A stretch of DNA of 64,000 nt from JACCZX01 sp963807155 (GTDB lineage Bacteria > Pseudomonadota > Gammaproteobacteria > Burkholderiales > Burkholderiaceae_F): positions 124,001 to 188,000 of the forward strand of contig CAWEAZ010000031.1 of the NCBI GenBank assembly GCA_963807155.1, in the 5' to 3' direction. This document shows, in pieces, positions 27,671-37,627 of the stretch (the first letter of the stretch is position 1; the number at the start of each line of letters is the position of its first letter). The translations under genes and the position numbers were made by a program. The notes beneath the pieces are model-generated. The model saw only the letters and a list, made by a program, of their open reading frames with translations, was not told the DNA's origin and ran no database searches.

Positions 27671-28366
27671 GCTGCGCTCCTTAAATCGAGAATTACACGG
27701 GCCAGCATTAGATCCTGCTCGGTGGTCACCTTGATGTTGGTTGCCGAGCCAAGCACGAGGCGGGGGAAGCTTCCATTGCGCTCGATCGCGCTCGATTCAT
27801 CGGTGATGCCATCGAGCGAACCCGCGCCGAGTGCGGCGCGCAGCGACGCAAAGCGAAACATCTGAGGCGTCTGTGCGCACCAGAACCCATCGCGCTGCAG
27901 AGTCTCAGCAGCATGCCCATCGTCCGCGCGCTTCAACGTATCCGTCAGCGGTACCGCCAGCAAACCGCCGCCGTCGTCACTGCCGACTTCGTCAATCAAT
28001 CGCGCCAGTTCCGCTTGGGTGAGACACGGACGCGCCGCATCGTGCACCAGCACCCGATCGTCGTCACTAGCTACGACTCGAAAGCGCAATCAAGGCGTTT
28101 AACACGCTCTGCGCTCGAGATGCGCCGCCGACCGGAAGAAACTCGACGCGATCGCCGCCGAAGCGAATCGATTGCCACTTATTGTCCGCCGGCGCCACCA
28201 CAACAAAGACGAGATCGATGCGCGAATCGACCAACATGGCGGCAATCGAGTGCTCCAGCATCGTGCGCTCTCCCAGGCGCAGATACTGCTTCGGAACGTC
28301 TTGACCCAGACGGCTGCCTGTGCCTGCTGCCGGGATTAGCGCTATATATCGAAGAGTTTTGGGCAC
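27667..28366 (-). CDS. ispD: 2-C-methyl-D-erythritol 4-phosphate cytidylyltransferase, one frameshift in this sequence
   Basis: Third enzyme of the MEP pathway; it joins CTP and MEP. The nucleotide-binding N-terminus reads YIALIPAAGTGSRLG followed by PKQYLRLGERTMLEHS. Near 28073 the frame changes (ALIALSS then VASDDDRVLVHDAARPCL). The rest shows VPLTDTLKRAD and the ending LVLGSATNIKVTTEQDL. Upstream is the divergent mfd gene. The block ispD-ispF next to mfd is common in Burkholderiales. The shift is likely an indel error. Confidence 0.9.
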
Positions 28367-28596
28367 GAACGCCTAGCACGTAAGCAGCTGATGGATCGCT
28401 TCGTATAATAGCGATCGACTTCGGCAGCTTGCGCAAACGCCTAGCTGCCGTATTTTTTTGCGCATTTACTTGAAGCAAGAAGCAGTTTCAATCCTGACGC
28501 CCGAGGCAGCCATCTGCGGGCACACCACCGTGGACCCTGCCGTCCGCAGGGACCCGCTTTGCCCTTGCCCGTCCACCGGGCTCCGGCGACGCTTGG

Positions 28597-31500
28597 TTGC
28601 TCAGTCAGTTTGCCGCGCAGGCACGTCAGGAGCACCGGTTGGTCGTTGCAATCTCCGCGGATGCACTCGACGCGCAGCGCCTGGTCGATGAGATCCGATA
28701 CTTCAACCCCTCGCTTGCCGTGCGGCCGTTACCCGACTGGGAAACGCTTCCCTACGACACGCTGTCGCCGCACCAGGATCTCGTCTCCGAGCGCCTCGAG
28801 ACGCTGTATCAGCTAAGCCAGCCGCACTCCGAGATCGACGTCCTGGTCGTTTCGGCCACTAGCGCGCTGTATCGGCTGTCGCCCGCGCAGTACGTCGCCG
28901 GCCATACGTTCTTCTTCAAGCAGGGCCAGACGATCGACGCCGAGCCGCTGCGTGCGCAACTGGTGTTCGCCGGCTATCAGCACGTGTCGCAGGTGGTCGC
29001 GCCAGGCGAGTTTGCGATTCGCGGCGGACTGATCGATCTGTTTCCGATGGGCTCTGCGCTGCCATATCGGCTCGACCTGTTCGGCGATCAGCTCGACTCG
29101 ATCCGTGCGTTCGATCCGGACACGCAGCGCGGGCTGTATCCGGTGCCCGAAGTGCGCTTGCTGCCGGGCCGCGAATTTCCGATCGACGAAGCAGCGCGGC
29201 AGGCATTTCGCCGGCGCTGGCGCGAGCGCATCGAAGGCGACCCGAGTCGCTCAAGTGTCTACAAAGATATCGGTACCGGCATCGCCTCGGCCGGTATCGA
29301 GTACTACCTGCCCTTGTTCTTCGAACAGACCGCCACCCTGTTCGACTATTTGCCGCCTACTAGCGTGCTTGCGCTGCATGGGCCGATCGAAGCCGCAATG
29401 GCGCGTTTCTGGAACGAGACCAGCGAGCGCTATCGATTCCTGTCGCGCGATGCCACGCGACCGATTCTGCCGCCGGCTGATCTGTTCCTTAACGCCGAGG
29501 GATTTTTCTCGCGTGCCAAGGACTATGGGCGCATCTCGTTAGGAGAAGGTACACACGAAGGTTTCGATGCGCTGCCGTTGCTCGCTGTTGAACGGCGCGC
29601 AGAAGATCCGATCAGCCGGCTGCGCGTGTTCATCGACGCCTTCGGCAGCGATACAGCTGCAGAACGGACCCGCGGTCGCGTGCTGATCGTTGCCGATTCC
29701 GCCGGCCGCCGCGAAACCATTTCGCAGATGCTGACCGAGTATCAATTGCCGTTCGCGGACAACGCAGATTTTCACGCGTTCCTCGCTTCCGATGCGGTCA
29801 TCGGCCTCGGCATAGCCCCGCTACACGAAGGTTTCGTGCTGCGCGATCCGCGCATCGCCGTTATCACCGAAACCGAACTCTACGCAGCCAGCCCGCGCCG
29901 CCTGCGTGGCCGGCAGCGCGAGCGTGCCTCGAACGTCGAGGCGATGATCCGTGACCTCGCGGAGCTCAGGGTTGGTGATCCTGTCGTTCACGTCGAGCAC
30001 GGCATCGGCCGATACCTCGGGTTGCAGAGCATGGACATGGGCGATGGCCCGACCGAGTTTCTGCATTTGGAATACGCGAACGAGACAACGTTGTACGTAC
30101 CGGTCGCGCAATTGCATCTGATCGGCCGCTATTCGGGCGCCGATCCCGACGCCGCACCTTTGCATCAACTCGGCAGTGGTGATTGGGACCGGGCGCGACG
30201 CAAGGCGGCGAAACAGGTGCGCGATACCGCCGCCGAGCTGCTCAACCTGTATGCACTCAGATCAGCGCGCAAGGGTTATGCGTTCAACTTCAAGCAGCAC
30301 GACGTCGAAGCGTTCGCCGAGGGCTTTCCGTTCGACGAAACTCCCGATCAGCAAGCAGCGATCGAGGCCGTGCTGAAGGATATGAGCGCGGGCTTTCCGA
30401 TGGATCGCCTGGTGTGCGGCGATGTCGGCTTCGGCAAGACCGAAGTCGCGTTGCGTGCGGCTTTCGCCGCCGTCGCCGACTGCAAGCAGGTCGCTGTGTT
30501 ATGCCCAACGACGCTGCTGGCAGAGCAGCACATGCAGACGTTTCGCGATCGCTTCGCCGATTGGCCGGTGCAGATTGCCGAGTTGTCGCGCTTTCGCTCG
30601 AGCAAGGAAATCGCGCAGTCAGTGGCGGGCATCAACGCCGGCACGATCGACATCGTGATCGGTACCCACAGGCTTCTGACCGAAGCGATCAACTTCGAGC
30701 GGCTCGGGCTGGTGATCATCGACGAAGAACACCGCTTTGGTGTGCGGCAGAAAGAGCAGCTCAAAGCGTTGCGGGCCGAAGTCGATGTGTTGACGCTGAC
30801 CGCAACGCCGATTCCTCGCACTCTGGCGATGTCGCTCGAAGGCATTCGTGAGTTTTCGGTGATTGCCACGGCACCGCAGCGCCGGCTCGCCATCAAGACG
30901 TTCGTCCGCAAGGAAAGCCCGTCGCTGATCCGCGAAGCCGTGCTGCGCGAGTTGAAGCGCGGCGGGCAGGTGTACTTCCTGCACAACGAAGTCGAAACGA
31001 TCGATAACCGGCGTGCACGCCTGGTCGAGTTGTTGCCCGAAGCACGCATCGAAATAGCACATGGACAGATGCCGGAACGCGATCTCGAGCGCGTCATGCG
31101 TGACTTCTATCAGCAGCGCTTCAACGTACTGCTATGCACGACGATCATCGAAACCGGCATCGACGTACCGACCGCAAACACGATCATCATTCACCGCGCC
31201 GACAAATTCGGGCTGGCGCAGCTGCATCAGCTGCGCGGTCGGGTCGGCCGCTCGCACCATCAGGCGTACGCGTACCTGATGGTGCCCGATGCCGGCGGCC
31301 TGACGAAGAATGCAGAAAAGCGCCTCGAAGCCATCCAGAATCTGGAGGAGCTCGGAAGCGGCTTCTACCTGGCGATGCACGACCTGGAAATCCGCGGCGC
31401 CGGCGAAGTGCTCGGCGAAAGCCAGAGCGGCAACATGCAGGAAGTCGGCTTCGATTTGTATACGCAGATGCTGAACGCCGCGGTGCGCGCGTTGCGGTCC

Positions 31501-31965
31501 GGCCGCGAACCCGATCTGCTCGCTCCGCTACGCGTCGTGACCGAAATCAATCTGCACGTGCCCGCTCTGCTGCCGACCGACTACGTCAACGACGTTCACC
31601 AGCGTCTGTCGATGTACAAGAAACTTGCTTCGGCCGACAGCGAAGACGAGCTGGTCGAGCGGCAGGAAGAGCTGGTCGATCGTTACGGCAAGCTGCCCGA
31701 GCCGGCGAAGGCGCTAATCGAGACACATCGGCTGCGACTAACCGCCGAAAAGCTTGGCGTCAAGAAGATCGATGCGTCAGCCGATGTGATCGTGGTCCAG
31801 TTTATTCGCGACCCGCCGTTCGACACGGGCAAGCTGATCCAACTGATGCAGCGTGCAAAGACGATGCGGCTGGCGGGCCCCGAGCGGCTGCGCATCGAGG
31901 AGAAGACCGCCAATCTCGACGCGCGACTGCAACGGCTGCGCGAAGTGTTCAGAGCGATCAGCTGA
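28597..31965 (+). CDS. mfd: Transcription-repair coupling factor Mfd (N-terminal start unresolved)
   Basis: Removes RNA polymerase stalled at DNA lesions and recruits UvrA. UvrB-like N-terminal region: VRPLPDWETLPYD then SPHQDLVSERL. RNA polymerase-interacting domain: VGDPVVHVEHGIGRYLG. Translocase motor: Walker A GDVGFGKTEVA, DEEH box IIDEEHRFG, motif VI QLRGRVGRS. The coordinates begin at a TTG (28597), but the same frame upstream to about 28555 still encodes Mfd-like residues (TRFALARPPGSGDAW), and no ATG or GTG occurs before the stop at 28495. The true start probably lies behind a one-base error around 28530-28555. The body is uninterrupted. Confidence 0.94.
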   Translation: MLSQFAAQARQEHRLVVAISADALDAQRLVDEIRYFNPSLAVRPLPDWETLPYDTLSPHQDLVSERLETLYQLSQPHSEIDVLVVSATSALYRLSPAQYVAGHTFFFKQGQTIDAEPLRAQLVFAGYQHVSQVVAPGEFAIRGGLIDLFPMGSALPYRLDLFGDQLDSIRAFDPDTQRGLYPVPEVRLLPGREFPIDEAARQAFRRRWRERIEGDPSRSSVYKDIGTGIASAGIEYYLPLFFEQTATLFDYLPPTSVLALHGPIEAAMARFWNETSERYRFLSRDATRPILPPADLFLNAEGFFSRAKDYGRISLGEGTHEGFDALPLLAVERRAEDPISRLRVFIDAFGSDTAAERTRGRVLIVADSAGRRETISQMLTEYQLPFADNADFHAFLASDAVIGLGIAPLHEGFVLRDPRIAVITETELYAASPRRLRGRQRERASNVEAMIRDLAELRVGDPVVHVEHGIGRYLGLQSMDMGDGPTEFLHLEYANETTLYVPVAQLHLIGRYSGADPDAAPLHQLGSGDWDRARRKAAKQVRDTAAELLNLYALRSARKGYAFNFKQHDVEAFAEGFPFDETPDQQAAIEAVLKDMSAGFPMDRLVCGDVGFGKTEVALRAAFAAVADCKQVAVLCPTTLLAEQHMQTFRDRFADWPVQIAELSRFRSSKEIAQSVAGINAGTIDIVIGTHRLLTEAINFERLGLVIIDEEHRFGVRQKEQLKALRAEVDVLTLTATPIPRTLAMSLEGIREFSVIATAPQRRLAIKTFVRKESPSLIREAVLRELKRGGQVYFLHNEVETIDNRRARLVELLPEARIEIAHGQMPERDLERVMRDFYQQRFNVLLCTTIIETGIDVPTANTIIIHRADKFGLAQLHQLRGRVGRSHHQAYAYLMVPDAGGLTKNAEKRLEAIQNLEELGSGFYLAMHDLEIRGAGEVLGESQSGNMQEVGFDLYTQMLNAAVRALRSGREPDLLAPLRVVTEINLHVPALLPTDYVNDVHQRLSMYKKLASADSEDELVERQEELVDRYGKLPEPAKALIETHRLRLTAEKLGVKKIDASADVIVVQFIRDPPFDTGKLIQLMQRAKTMRLAGPERLRIEEKTANLDARLQRLREVFRAIS

Positions 31966-32386
31966 TCAGCGATTTGCGCAAGATGAACTTCGACTCGCCG
32001 TCCGGAAAGCCATCGAACCGGCACGCTATCTCGTAACCGAGCCGGTAATAGAACTCAGGCGCCTGGAAGCTGAACGTATCGAGGTAGAGCAGCCGACAAC
32101 CGCGCTCGATCGCCGTCGCTTCGACCTTCCGCATCAGCAAAGCGCCGATCCCGCGGCGGCGCAGCGCTTCGTCAACCCATATTTGCTGCAGCTCGCATGC
32201 CGTCCCCCACCAGCGAGCAAGTGCGCCACCGACCAAGACTCCCTCCGTATCTTTCGCATAACACGCGAACCGGCGAATCGCGTCCAGATCGGCGCTGCGC
32301 TGGTTGTAGCTGTGCAACCCGCGATCGATCGGAGCGACATCGATATCGGTCGGATCGAACTGCGAGCTGATTCGAAACGAATCCAT
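31958..32386 (-). CDS. GNAT family N-acetyltransferase
   Basis: A 142-residue acetyltransferase of unknown substrate. The acetyl-CoA binding motif is seen in LQQIWVDEALRRRGIGALLM (RxxGIG), followed by FQAPEFYYRLGYE, the usual beta-strand and Tyr region. It overlaps the convergent mfd end by 8 bases and lies 54 bases from the divergent serB start. Nothing nearby points to the target molecule. Confidence 0.82.
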   Translation of the reverse strand: MDSFRISSQFDPTDIDVAPIDRGLHSYNQRSADLDAIRRFACYAKDTEGVLVGGALARWWGTACELQQIWVDEALRRRGIGALLMRKVEATAIERGCRLLYLDTFSFQAPEFYYRLGYEIACRFDGFPDGESKFILRKSLIS

Positions 32387-32440
32387 GCGGCTGACATTAG
32401 CGTGCGTAACGCGGCGTGTCAGTAACCTAAACTTCCATCG

Positions 32441-33304
32441 ATGAAAGATCTGGTGATTCAGGGTCCGGGGCTGTCGCCCGAAGCGCTCGACACATTCAAA
32501 GTCATTTGCATGCCGGAGCGGATCACGTTGTACAAGCGCGCCGCGCGTTGTGTTTCGGTTGGCGACGATGCCGAGACGCGTAAGGCGGTTCAGGGGTTGT
32601 CCGATTTCTGGAAACTGGACACCGCCTTCGTCGATCCGAGATTGCGCCTATCCGACTTTCGCTTGCTGGCGCTCGACATGGATTCCACAGTAGTGAATAT
32701 CGAAACGCTCGACGAAGTCGCCGCGTATGCCGGCAAGGGCGAGCCAGTCGCCGCGATCACGGAAGCGGCAATGCGCGGCGAAATCGACTACAAGGAAAGT
32801 CTGCGGCGTCGAGTGGCGATGCTGGCCGGGGTCGATTCGGCGTTGCTCGCGCGCGTGTACGACGAAAAACTGGCACTCAATGACGGGGCACAGCAACTCG
32901 TTTCGGAGTGCCAGCGTCAGGGGCTGAAGACGCTGCTGGCGACCGGCGGCTTTACGTTTTTTACCGAGAGGATCAAGGCAAAGCTGAACATCGACTACAC
33001 GCGATCGAATCAGCTCGAGATCATCGACGGTCGGTTGACAGGCAAGGTGAGCGGACCGAACGGCGGCGAGATCATTGATGCCGAAGGCAAGGCGCAGGCA
33101 TTGCGTGAAACATGTGCGGAGATCGGATGTCCAACGGCCAAGGCAATTGCGATCGGCGACGGTGCGAACGACGTCAAGATGATGAAGCTCGCCGGAATCT
33201 CGGTCGCCTATCGGGCCAAACCGGTGGTGCGCGAGCAGTCAACCTACGCGCTAGATCACAGTGCGCTCGACGGTGTACTGAATTGGTTTACGAACGGCGG
33301 TTAA
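32441..33304 (+). CDS. serB: Phosphoserine phosphatase SerB
   Basis: Last step of serine synthesis. It is a HAD-family hydrolase with the nucleophile Asp79 in LALDMDSTVVN, motif II in LLATGGFTFF, and motif IV as IAIGDGANDVKMM. About 70 residues before the HAD core form an ACT-like N-terminal region that is shorter than in E. coli. Its 287 residues are typical of betaproteobacterial SerB. Intact; followed after about 86 bases by the TPR lipoprotein gene. Confidence 0.93.
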   Translation: MKDLVIQGPGLSPEALDTFKVICMPERITLYKRAARCVSVGDDAETRKAVQGLSDFWKLDTAFVDPRLRLSDFRLLALDMDSTVVNIETLDEVAAYAGKGEPVAAITEAAMRGEIDYKESLRRRVAMLAGVDSALLARVYDEKLALNDGAQQLVSECQRQGLKTLLATGGFTFFTERIKAKLNIDYTRSNQLEIIDGRLTGKVSGPNGGEIIDAEGKAQALRETCAEIGCPTAKAIAIGDGANDVKMMKLAGISVAYRAKPVVREQSTYALDHSALDGVLNWFTNGG

Positions 33305-33390
33305 TCTGGCACACGGAGAAATTGGGGCGAGATATGCTGATGGCTGTTCTGGCTCCTCAGCAGCAAGCAGTGCGAGGAAGGAGGAATCGA

Positions 33391-34539
33391 ATGCGTAACT
33401 GGGCAGCTCTTGTGTGCGTACTGCTGGCGGCGTGCGCCAGCCCGCCTCAGCACCGAGTACTGCCGCCAGAATTCCTTTTCAAGGATGAGCTGTTCGCCGC
33501 GCCTTCCGAGCGAATCGCCGCCGCCGATGTGTTCGCGTTGAGTGACCCGATGAAGCGGTATTTGCGGACGGAGATCGCCAGTCAGCTGCGCCAGGCAGGT
33601 TCGCCGCAAGGCTTGATCAATGCGCTCTACGAGCGCGATCAGCTGAAGCTGCAGTACGACGTCAGCATGACCCGCAATGCTTCGCAGGCATTTGACGCCC
33701 GCGCCGGAAATTGTCTTTCTTTGGTTGTCATGACCGCCGCTTTTGCGAAAGAGCTGGGGCTGCAGGTCACGTATCAGAGCGCCTATCTGGAGGAAACCTG
33801 GGGGCGTAGCGGCGACCTGCTCGTACGCAGCGGCCATGTCAACGTCACTCTTGACAGAAAAATGGGCGATAGGAACACCATTGGGAGTGCCGCAATGACG
33901 GTCGACTTTCTGCCCGCCGAGAGCCTGCGCGGGCTACGGTCGCGCGACATTCAGGAAGACACGATCGTTGCGATGTACATGAACAACAAGGCGGTCGAAG
34001 CGCTTGTTGAAGGGCGGTCAGACGACGCCTACGGCTGGGCGCGCGAAGCGGTTTTCCAGAGTCCGGAATATCTGGGCTCGTACAACACCTTGGGCGTCAT
34101 TTACATGCGCCGTGGCGACCTGGCTCAGTCTGAAAAGGTCTTTAGCTACCTTCTCAAGCGTGAGCCCGCCAATGAACGCGCGATGGCCAATCTGGCGCAG
34201 GTATTCGCTCGCCAAGGACGAGATGTTGAATCAGGTGCGCTGCTGCGCCGGCTGGCGCAAATCGAGCCTATCGCCCCGTTCCATTACTTCAACCTGGGTC
34301 GCGCCGCGATGGAGCAGGAGAATTTCAAGCTCGCGAGGGACTTGTTTAGCAAAGAAGTCGCTCGCGCCGACTACAACGCAGAGTTTCACTTCTGGCTTGC
34401 CCTCGCCAATTTCAAACTGGGGGACATCGAGCCGGCCAAGAAGCACCTGGCTCTCGCAATGGAAAATGGCGTGACGCGCAATGACCGCGAGCTGTATGCC
34501 GCGAAGCTCGCCTGGCTGCAGACACACGGCGTGCATTGA
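33391..34539 (+). CDS. TPR-repeat lipoprotein with transglutaminase-like N-terminal region
   Basis: A 382-residue predicted lipoprotein. The start at 33391 follows an AAGGAGG ribosome site. The signal peptide ends in a lipobox LLAAC near residue 14. Residues of about 80-150 contain NCLSLVVMTAAFAKELGL, reminiscent of the Cys region of transglutaminase-like folds. From about residue 210 on there are several TPR units (SYNTLGVIYMRRGDLAQSE, AMANLAQVFARQGR, HYFNLGRAAMEQ, HFWLALANFKLGD). It is probably a periplasm-facing scaffold; its partner is unknown. It is not linked in function to serB by anything visible. Confidence 0.75.
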   Translation: MRNWAALVCVLLAACASPPQHRVLPPEFLFKDELFAAPSERIAAADVFALSDPMKRYLRTEIASQLRQAGSPQGLINALYERDQLKLQYDVSMTRNASQAFDARAGNCLSLVVMTAAFAKELGLQVTYQSAYLEETWGRSGDLLVRSGHVNVTLDRKMGDRNTIGSAAMTVDFLPAESLRGLRSRDIQEDTIVAMYMNNKAVEALVEGRSDDAYGWAREAVFQSPEYLGSYNTLGVIYMRRGDLAQSEKVFSYLLKREPANERAMANLAQVFARQGRDVESGALLRRLAQIEPIAPFHYFNLGRAAMEQENFKLARDLFSKEVARADYNAEFHFWLALANFKLGDIEPAKKHLALAMENGVTRNDRELYAAKLAWLQTHGVH

Positions 34540-34543
34540 CGGT

Positions 34544-35141
34544 CTAAGGCCTTCTTGCGGGGGCGATCGATCCAGATGCGCTCATCGCCGGTATCGACAT
34601 GAACGAAGTTGCGGCCCGGATAGAGCCCGGTACCACCACGACCCAGCACACTCGCCATGCCCGCTAGCTTCAGATTCGATATCCCCGCCACGCTGATATC
34701 CACTGCGCGTCCGACGATATGTCGCGAGTCAAGCGCAGCACCTTCGGTGAGCTTGTTCGTCTTCGGCGTCCGATAGCCCGAGTGAACGCGCAGCGGCGCA
34801 TCAATTCCGGTGCGGGCGAGCCACGTCTGCAGGCCGCATAACACGTCGAGCAACGCATGGTTCATCGGGAAGACCCGGTCGGCCTGCAGATCGCGCAGCA
34901 CCCAGCAAAGGTTCAGATACTCATCACGGTTATAGCCGGCGTCGGCCGACCAGTAGGTGGCCTCTACCTTCTCGTCGCCGCGCACCAGCCGCAGCGTGCG
35001 ACGCTCGCTGAGCAGTGCGCGCAGACGATCTTCGGGCGTTTCGCCGGTTGCGGCGTTCGCATCGGCAACGGTGACGCAAAACCCGCCGGCCGCGCCCAAC
35101 AGCAACCGCCTGCGGGATTCTGAAAACTCGTCGGACGTCAT
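34544..35141 (-). CDS. YcbK-like (DUF882 / peptidase M15A) Tat-exported protein
   Basis: Predicted periplasmic M15-family murein peptidase-like protein. It begins with a Tat-type signal (ESRRRLLLGAAGGF, MTSDEF start at 35141). The zinc-site pattern appears as SRHIVGRAVDI and NFVHVDTGDERIW. As read, the frame stays open past the family end to 34386, deep inside the convergent TPR gene. One base change just after RPRKKA gives a stop at 34544-34546, four bases from that gene, so the shorter end is used here. Start and core are clear; the exact end is inferred. Confidence 0.8.
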
Positions 35142-35190
35142 GCCTAACTCAACGTCGTGTGTCGTGCAGCCGCCTACATACTGCGACGGT

Positions 35191-36373
35191 CTATACCCGC
35201 TCGAACACCGCGGCGATGCCCTGCCCGCCTCCGATGCACATCGTTGCCAACGCGTAGCGCCCGCCGGTGCGCTCAAGTTCGTACAGCGCCTTGACGGTGA
35301 TCATCGCTCCGGTCGCGCCGATCGGATGGCCGAGCGAGATGCCGCTGCCGTTCGGGTTCAGTTTCTCGGATGGAAAACCGAGATCCTTTGCAACCGCGCA
35401 AGCCTGCGCTGCGAACGCCTCGTTCGCTTCGATGACATCGAGATCAGAGACCTTCAGCTTGGCGCGCTCAAGCGCCTTTTTCGTCGAAGGGACGGGACCG
35501 ATGCCCATGTACTTCGGATCAACGCCGGCATGACCGTAACTGACCAGCCGTGCCATCGGTTTCAAGCCGCGCTTCTCGGCGACGCTGCGCTCCATCAGCA
35601 CCACCGCAGCGGCGCCGTCGTTGATGCCGGACGCGTTGCCGGCGGTGACCGTGCCGTTTTCCTTCGCGAATACAGGCTTCAGCTTCGCCATGTCTTCGAG
35701 CGTTGCGCCGTCGCGAAAATGCTCGTCGGTGTCGAACATCGTCGCGCCCTTCTTGCCCTTGACCTCGACCGGCATGATCTGGCTCTTGAATCGACCTTCC
35801 TTCGTCGCAGCCGCCGCGCGACGATGGCTCTCGACAGCGAGCTTGTCCTGCTCGTTCGCGCGTGATGCCCCACTTGGTCGCGACATTCTCGGCGGTAACG
35901 CCCATGTGAATCACGTCGAATGGATCGTGCAGCGCGCCGACCATCATGTCGATCGTCTTGAAGTCGCCCATGCGCTGGCCCCAGCGTCCTGTCGGGAGAA
36001 TGAACGGCCCGCGCGACATGTTCTCCGCCCCACCGCCGATCGCGATATCCGTATCGCCGAGCATGATCGACTGCGCAGCGGAAATGATCGCCTGCAAGCC
36101 GCTGCCGCATAGTCGGTTCAACGTCAGGCACGGTGCACTCTGCGCAACTCCGCCATTCAACGCCGCCACACGCGCCAGATACATGTCCTTCGGCTCGGTG
36201 TTGACGACGTGACCGAATACGACGTGACCGACTTCGTCACCTTTCACTTGCGCCCGTTTCAACGCCTCGGCGACGACAATGGCCCCGAGCTGCGTCGGAG
36301 GCACGTCCTTCAAACTCCCGCCGAACGTTCCGATCGCGGTGCGAACCCCGCTGACGACGACCACTTCTCTCAT
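35191..36373 (-). CDS. Thiolase (acetyl-CoA acyltransferase), one frameshift in this sequence
   Basis: Degradative or biosynthetic thiolase, about 393 residues when joined. The nucleophilic cysteine lies in LNRLCGSGLQA, the catalytic His in GHPIGATGA and the second Cys in CIGGGQG. The frame changes near 35860, between KWGITRE and ANEQDKLAVESHRRA. It resembles BktB-type thiolases and is distinct from phaA at 57262-58440, giving the genome at least two. It lies 10 bases past the outer-membrane protein gene in the phaR-rimO chain, so it may supply or recycle acyl-CoA for PHB, but that is inference. Confidence 0.87.
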
Positions 36374-36383
36374 TGCAATCTCC

Positions 36384-36992
36384 TCAAAACCTCGCAGTCA
36401 GACCCAGCATCGCCTGGCCCTGCACGAACGAATCGCCGCTCAAAAAAACGACGCAACCTCCCGAGCAGAATAATCCGCCCGAGCTGTTCAGCAGAGTGAA
36501 GAAACCGCGCGCCTCCGCCCGTACTGCCACTGCACTGCCAATCGGCCATAGATAACCAAACCCGACGTTCATCGACGCCTTTGTTTCGCTGCTGAGCCCG
36601 TTCATGTTCGGCGAGAAATGCGTCACGCCGATGCCCCCGACCGCGTACGGCCCGCGGCCGATCGGCCCGTCGAAAAAATAGGTTCCACCAAGATGCAGAT
36701 AGCGCACGTCGAAGTCGAAGCGCGGCACGCCCCCGCCGGGGTTTAGTGACGTGTTCTGCTGTCCATAGAACAGTTGCAGCTGGCGCGCCGAATCGAGATC
36801 GTAGTCACCGGCAACGCCGAAAGCCACGCCTGATTTGACGCTCGCACGTTCGCCGGTGGTGTCGTTTTCGATGCCTTCGCTGACTGCATAGCCGCCAAAG
36901 ACAGACACGCTGATTTGCGCGAGCGCCGGTGGTGCGAGCAGCATCAGCAACGCGACGATCGCTGAAAGTCGCAGAGCGTGATGCGCGATCAT
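36384..36992 (-). CDS. Outer-membrane beta-barrel protein of unknown function
   Basis: A 202-residue protein with a clear signal peptide (MIAHHALRLSAIVALLML, cut near ALAQ). Repeated alternating strands end in an aromatic residue (GLTARF at the C-terminus), as expected for small OmpA/OmpX-like barrels. Strands such as RYLHLGGTYFF, YAVGGIGVTHFS and MNVGFGYLWP are visible. A disulfide-capable CSGGC occurs late. Its ATG overlaps the glutathione transferase stop by 4 bases. Confidence 0.75.
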   Translation of the reverse strand: MIAHHALRLSAIVALLMLLAPPALAQISVSVFGGYAVSEGIENDTTGERASVKSGVAFGVAGDYDLDSARQLQLFYGQQNTSLNPGGGVPRFDFDVRYLHLGGTYFFDGPIGRGPYAVGGIGVTHFSPNMNGLSSETKASMNVGFGYLWPIGSAVAVRAEARGFFTLLNSSGGLFCSGGCVVFLSGDSFVQGQAMLGLTARF

Positions 36993-37627
36993 GACCAGTG
37001 CCGCTTCCAGACGGGCGCCACTTCCGGCAACGCATCGATTCTTTCCATCAGATCGCAGAACGCGGGATGCTTGCCGCGCAGGTGGTCGCGCATCTTCCAC
37101 CACTTCGAAAGATTCGCCAGATAAATGTCGCACACGTAGGGGCGCTCGCCGAGAAAAAACGGAGTTCCTTCGTACTCGACGGCGATAATGTCCCAGCCCA
37201 ATTTCATCCGCGCGACCGCTGCATCTTCCGCGGCCTTGCGGGCCGCGTCGTCCGAGGCGGTCGTCCAGCGAGAGGGATAGTCTGCTACGCCAACAGCGGT
37301 ATAGACAGTGGAGGCTGCGAACTGCATCCAACGCAAACACTTCGCGCGATCGCGTGTCGACAACGGTGGTACCCATTCGCTCGGATGCCGCTCGAGCAAC
37401 GTCCACAAAACCGCAACGCTTTCGGTCAGTACTTCGCCGCCGGGGGTGACGAGAGTCGGCAGTTGCCCTAGCGGATTGACTTGTTTCAACTCTTCGAAAA
37501 ACGGTCCGGGCGGCTCGCTCCAGGGCGACGCGTCTTTCAGGTCGACTTCCAGAGCGAGCGCACCCAGCAGTACTTCGACGCTGGCCGCGCCGGAGCGCTT
37601 CGCCGTGTAAAGCGTGTATCCGGTCAT
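36989..37627 (-). CDS. Glutathione S-transferase-like protein
   Basis: A 212-residue cytoplasmic GST. The thioredoxin-like N-terminal half includes VNPLGQLPTLVTPGGEVLTESVAVLWTL, carrying the cis-Pro and the ES glutathione-binding motif. An all-helical C-terminal domain follows, with TPFFLGERPYVCDIYLA as the N-capping box. Its start overlaps the rimO stop by 4 bases and its stop overlaps the next gene, so it is translationally coupled on both sides. The substrate is unknown. Confidence 0.88.
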   Translation of the reverse strand: MTGYTLYTAKRSGAASVEVLLGALALEVDLKDASPWSEPPGPFFEELKQVNPLGQLPTLVTPGGEVLTESVAVLWTLLERHPSEWVPPLSTRDRAKCLRWMQFAASTVYTAVGVADYPSRWTTASDDAARKAAEDAAVARMKLGWDIIAVEYEGTPFFLGERPYVCDIYLANLSKWWKMRDHLRGKHPAFCDLMERIDALPEVAPVWKRHWS

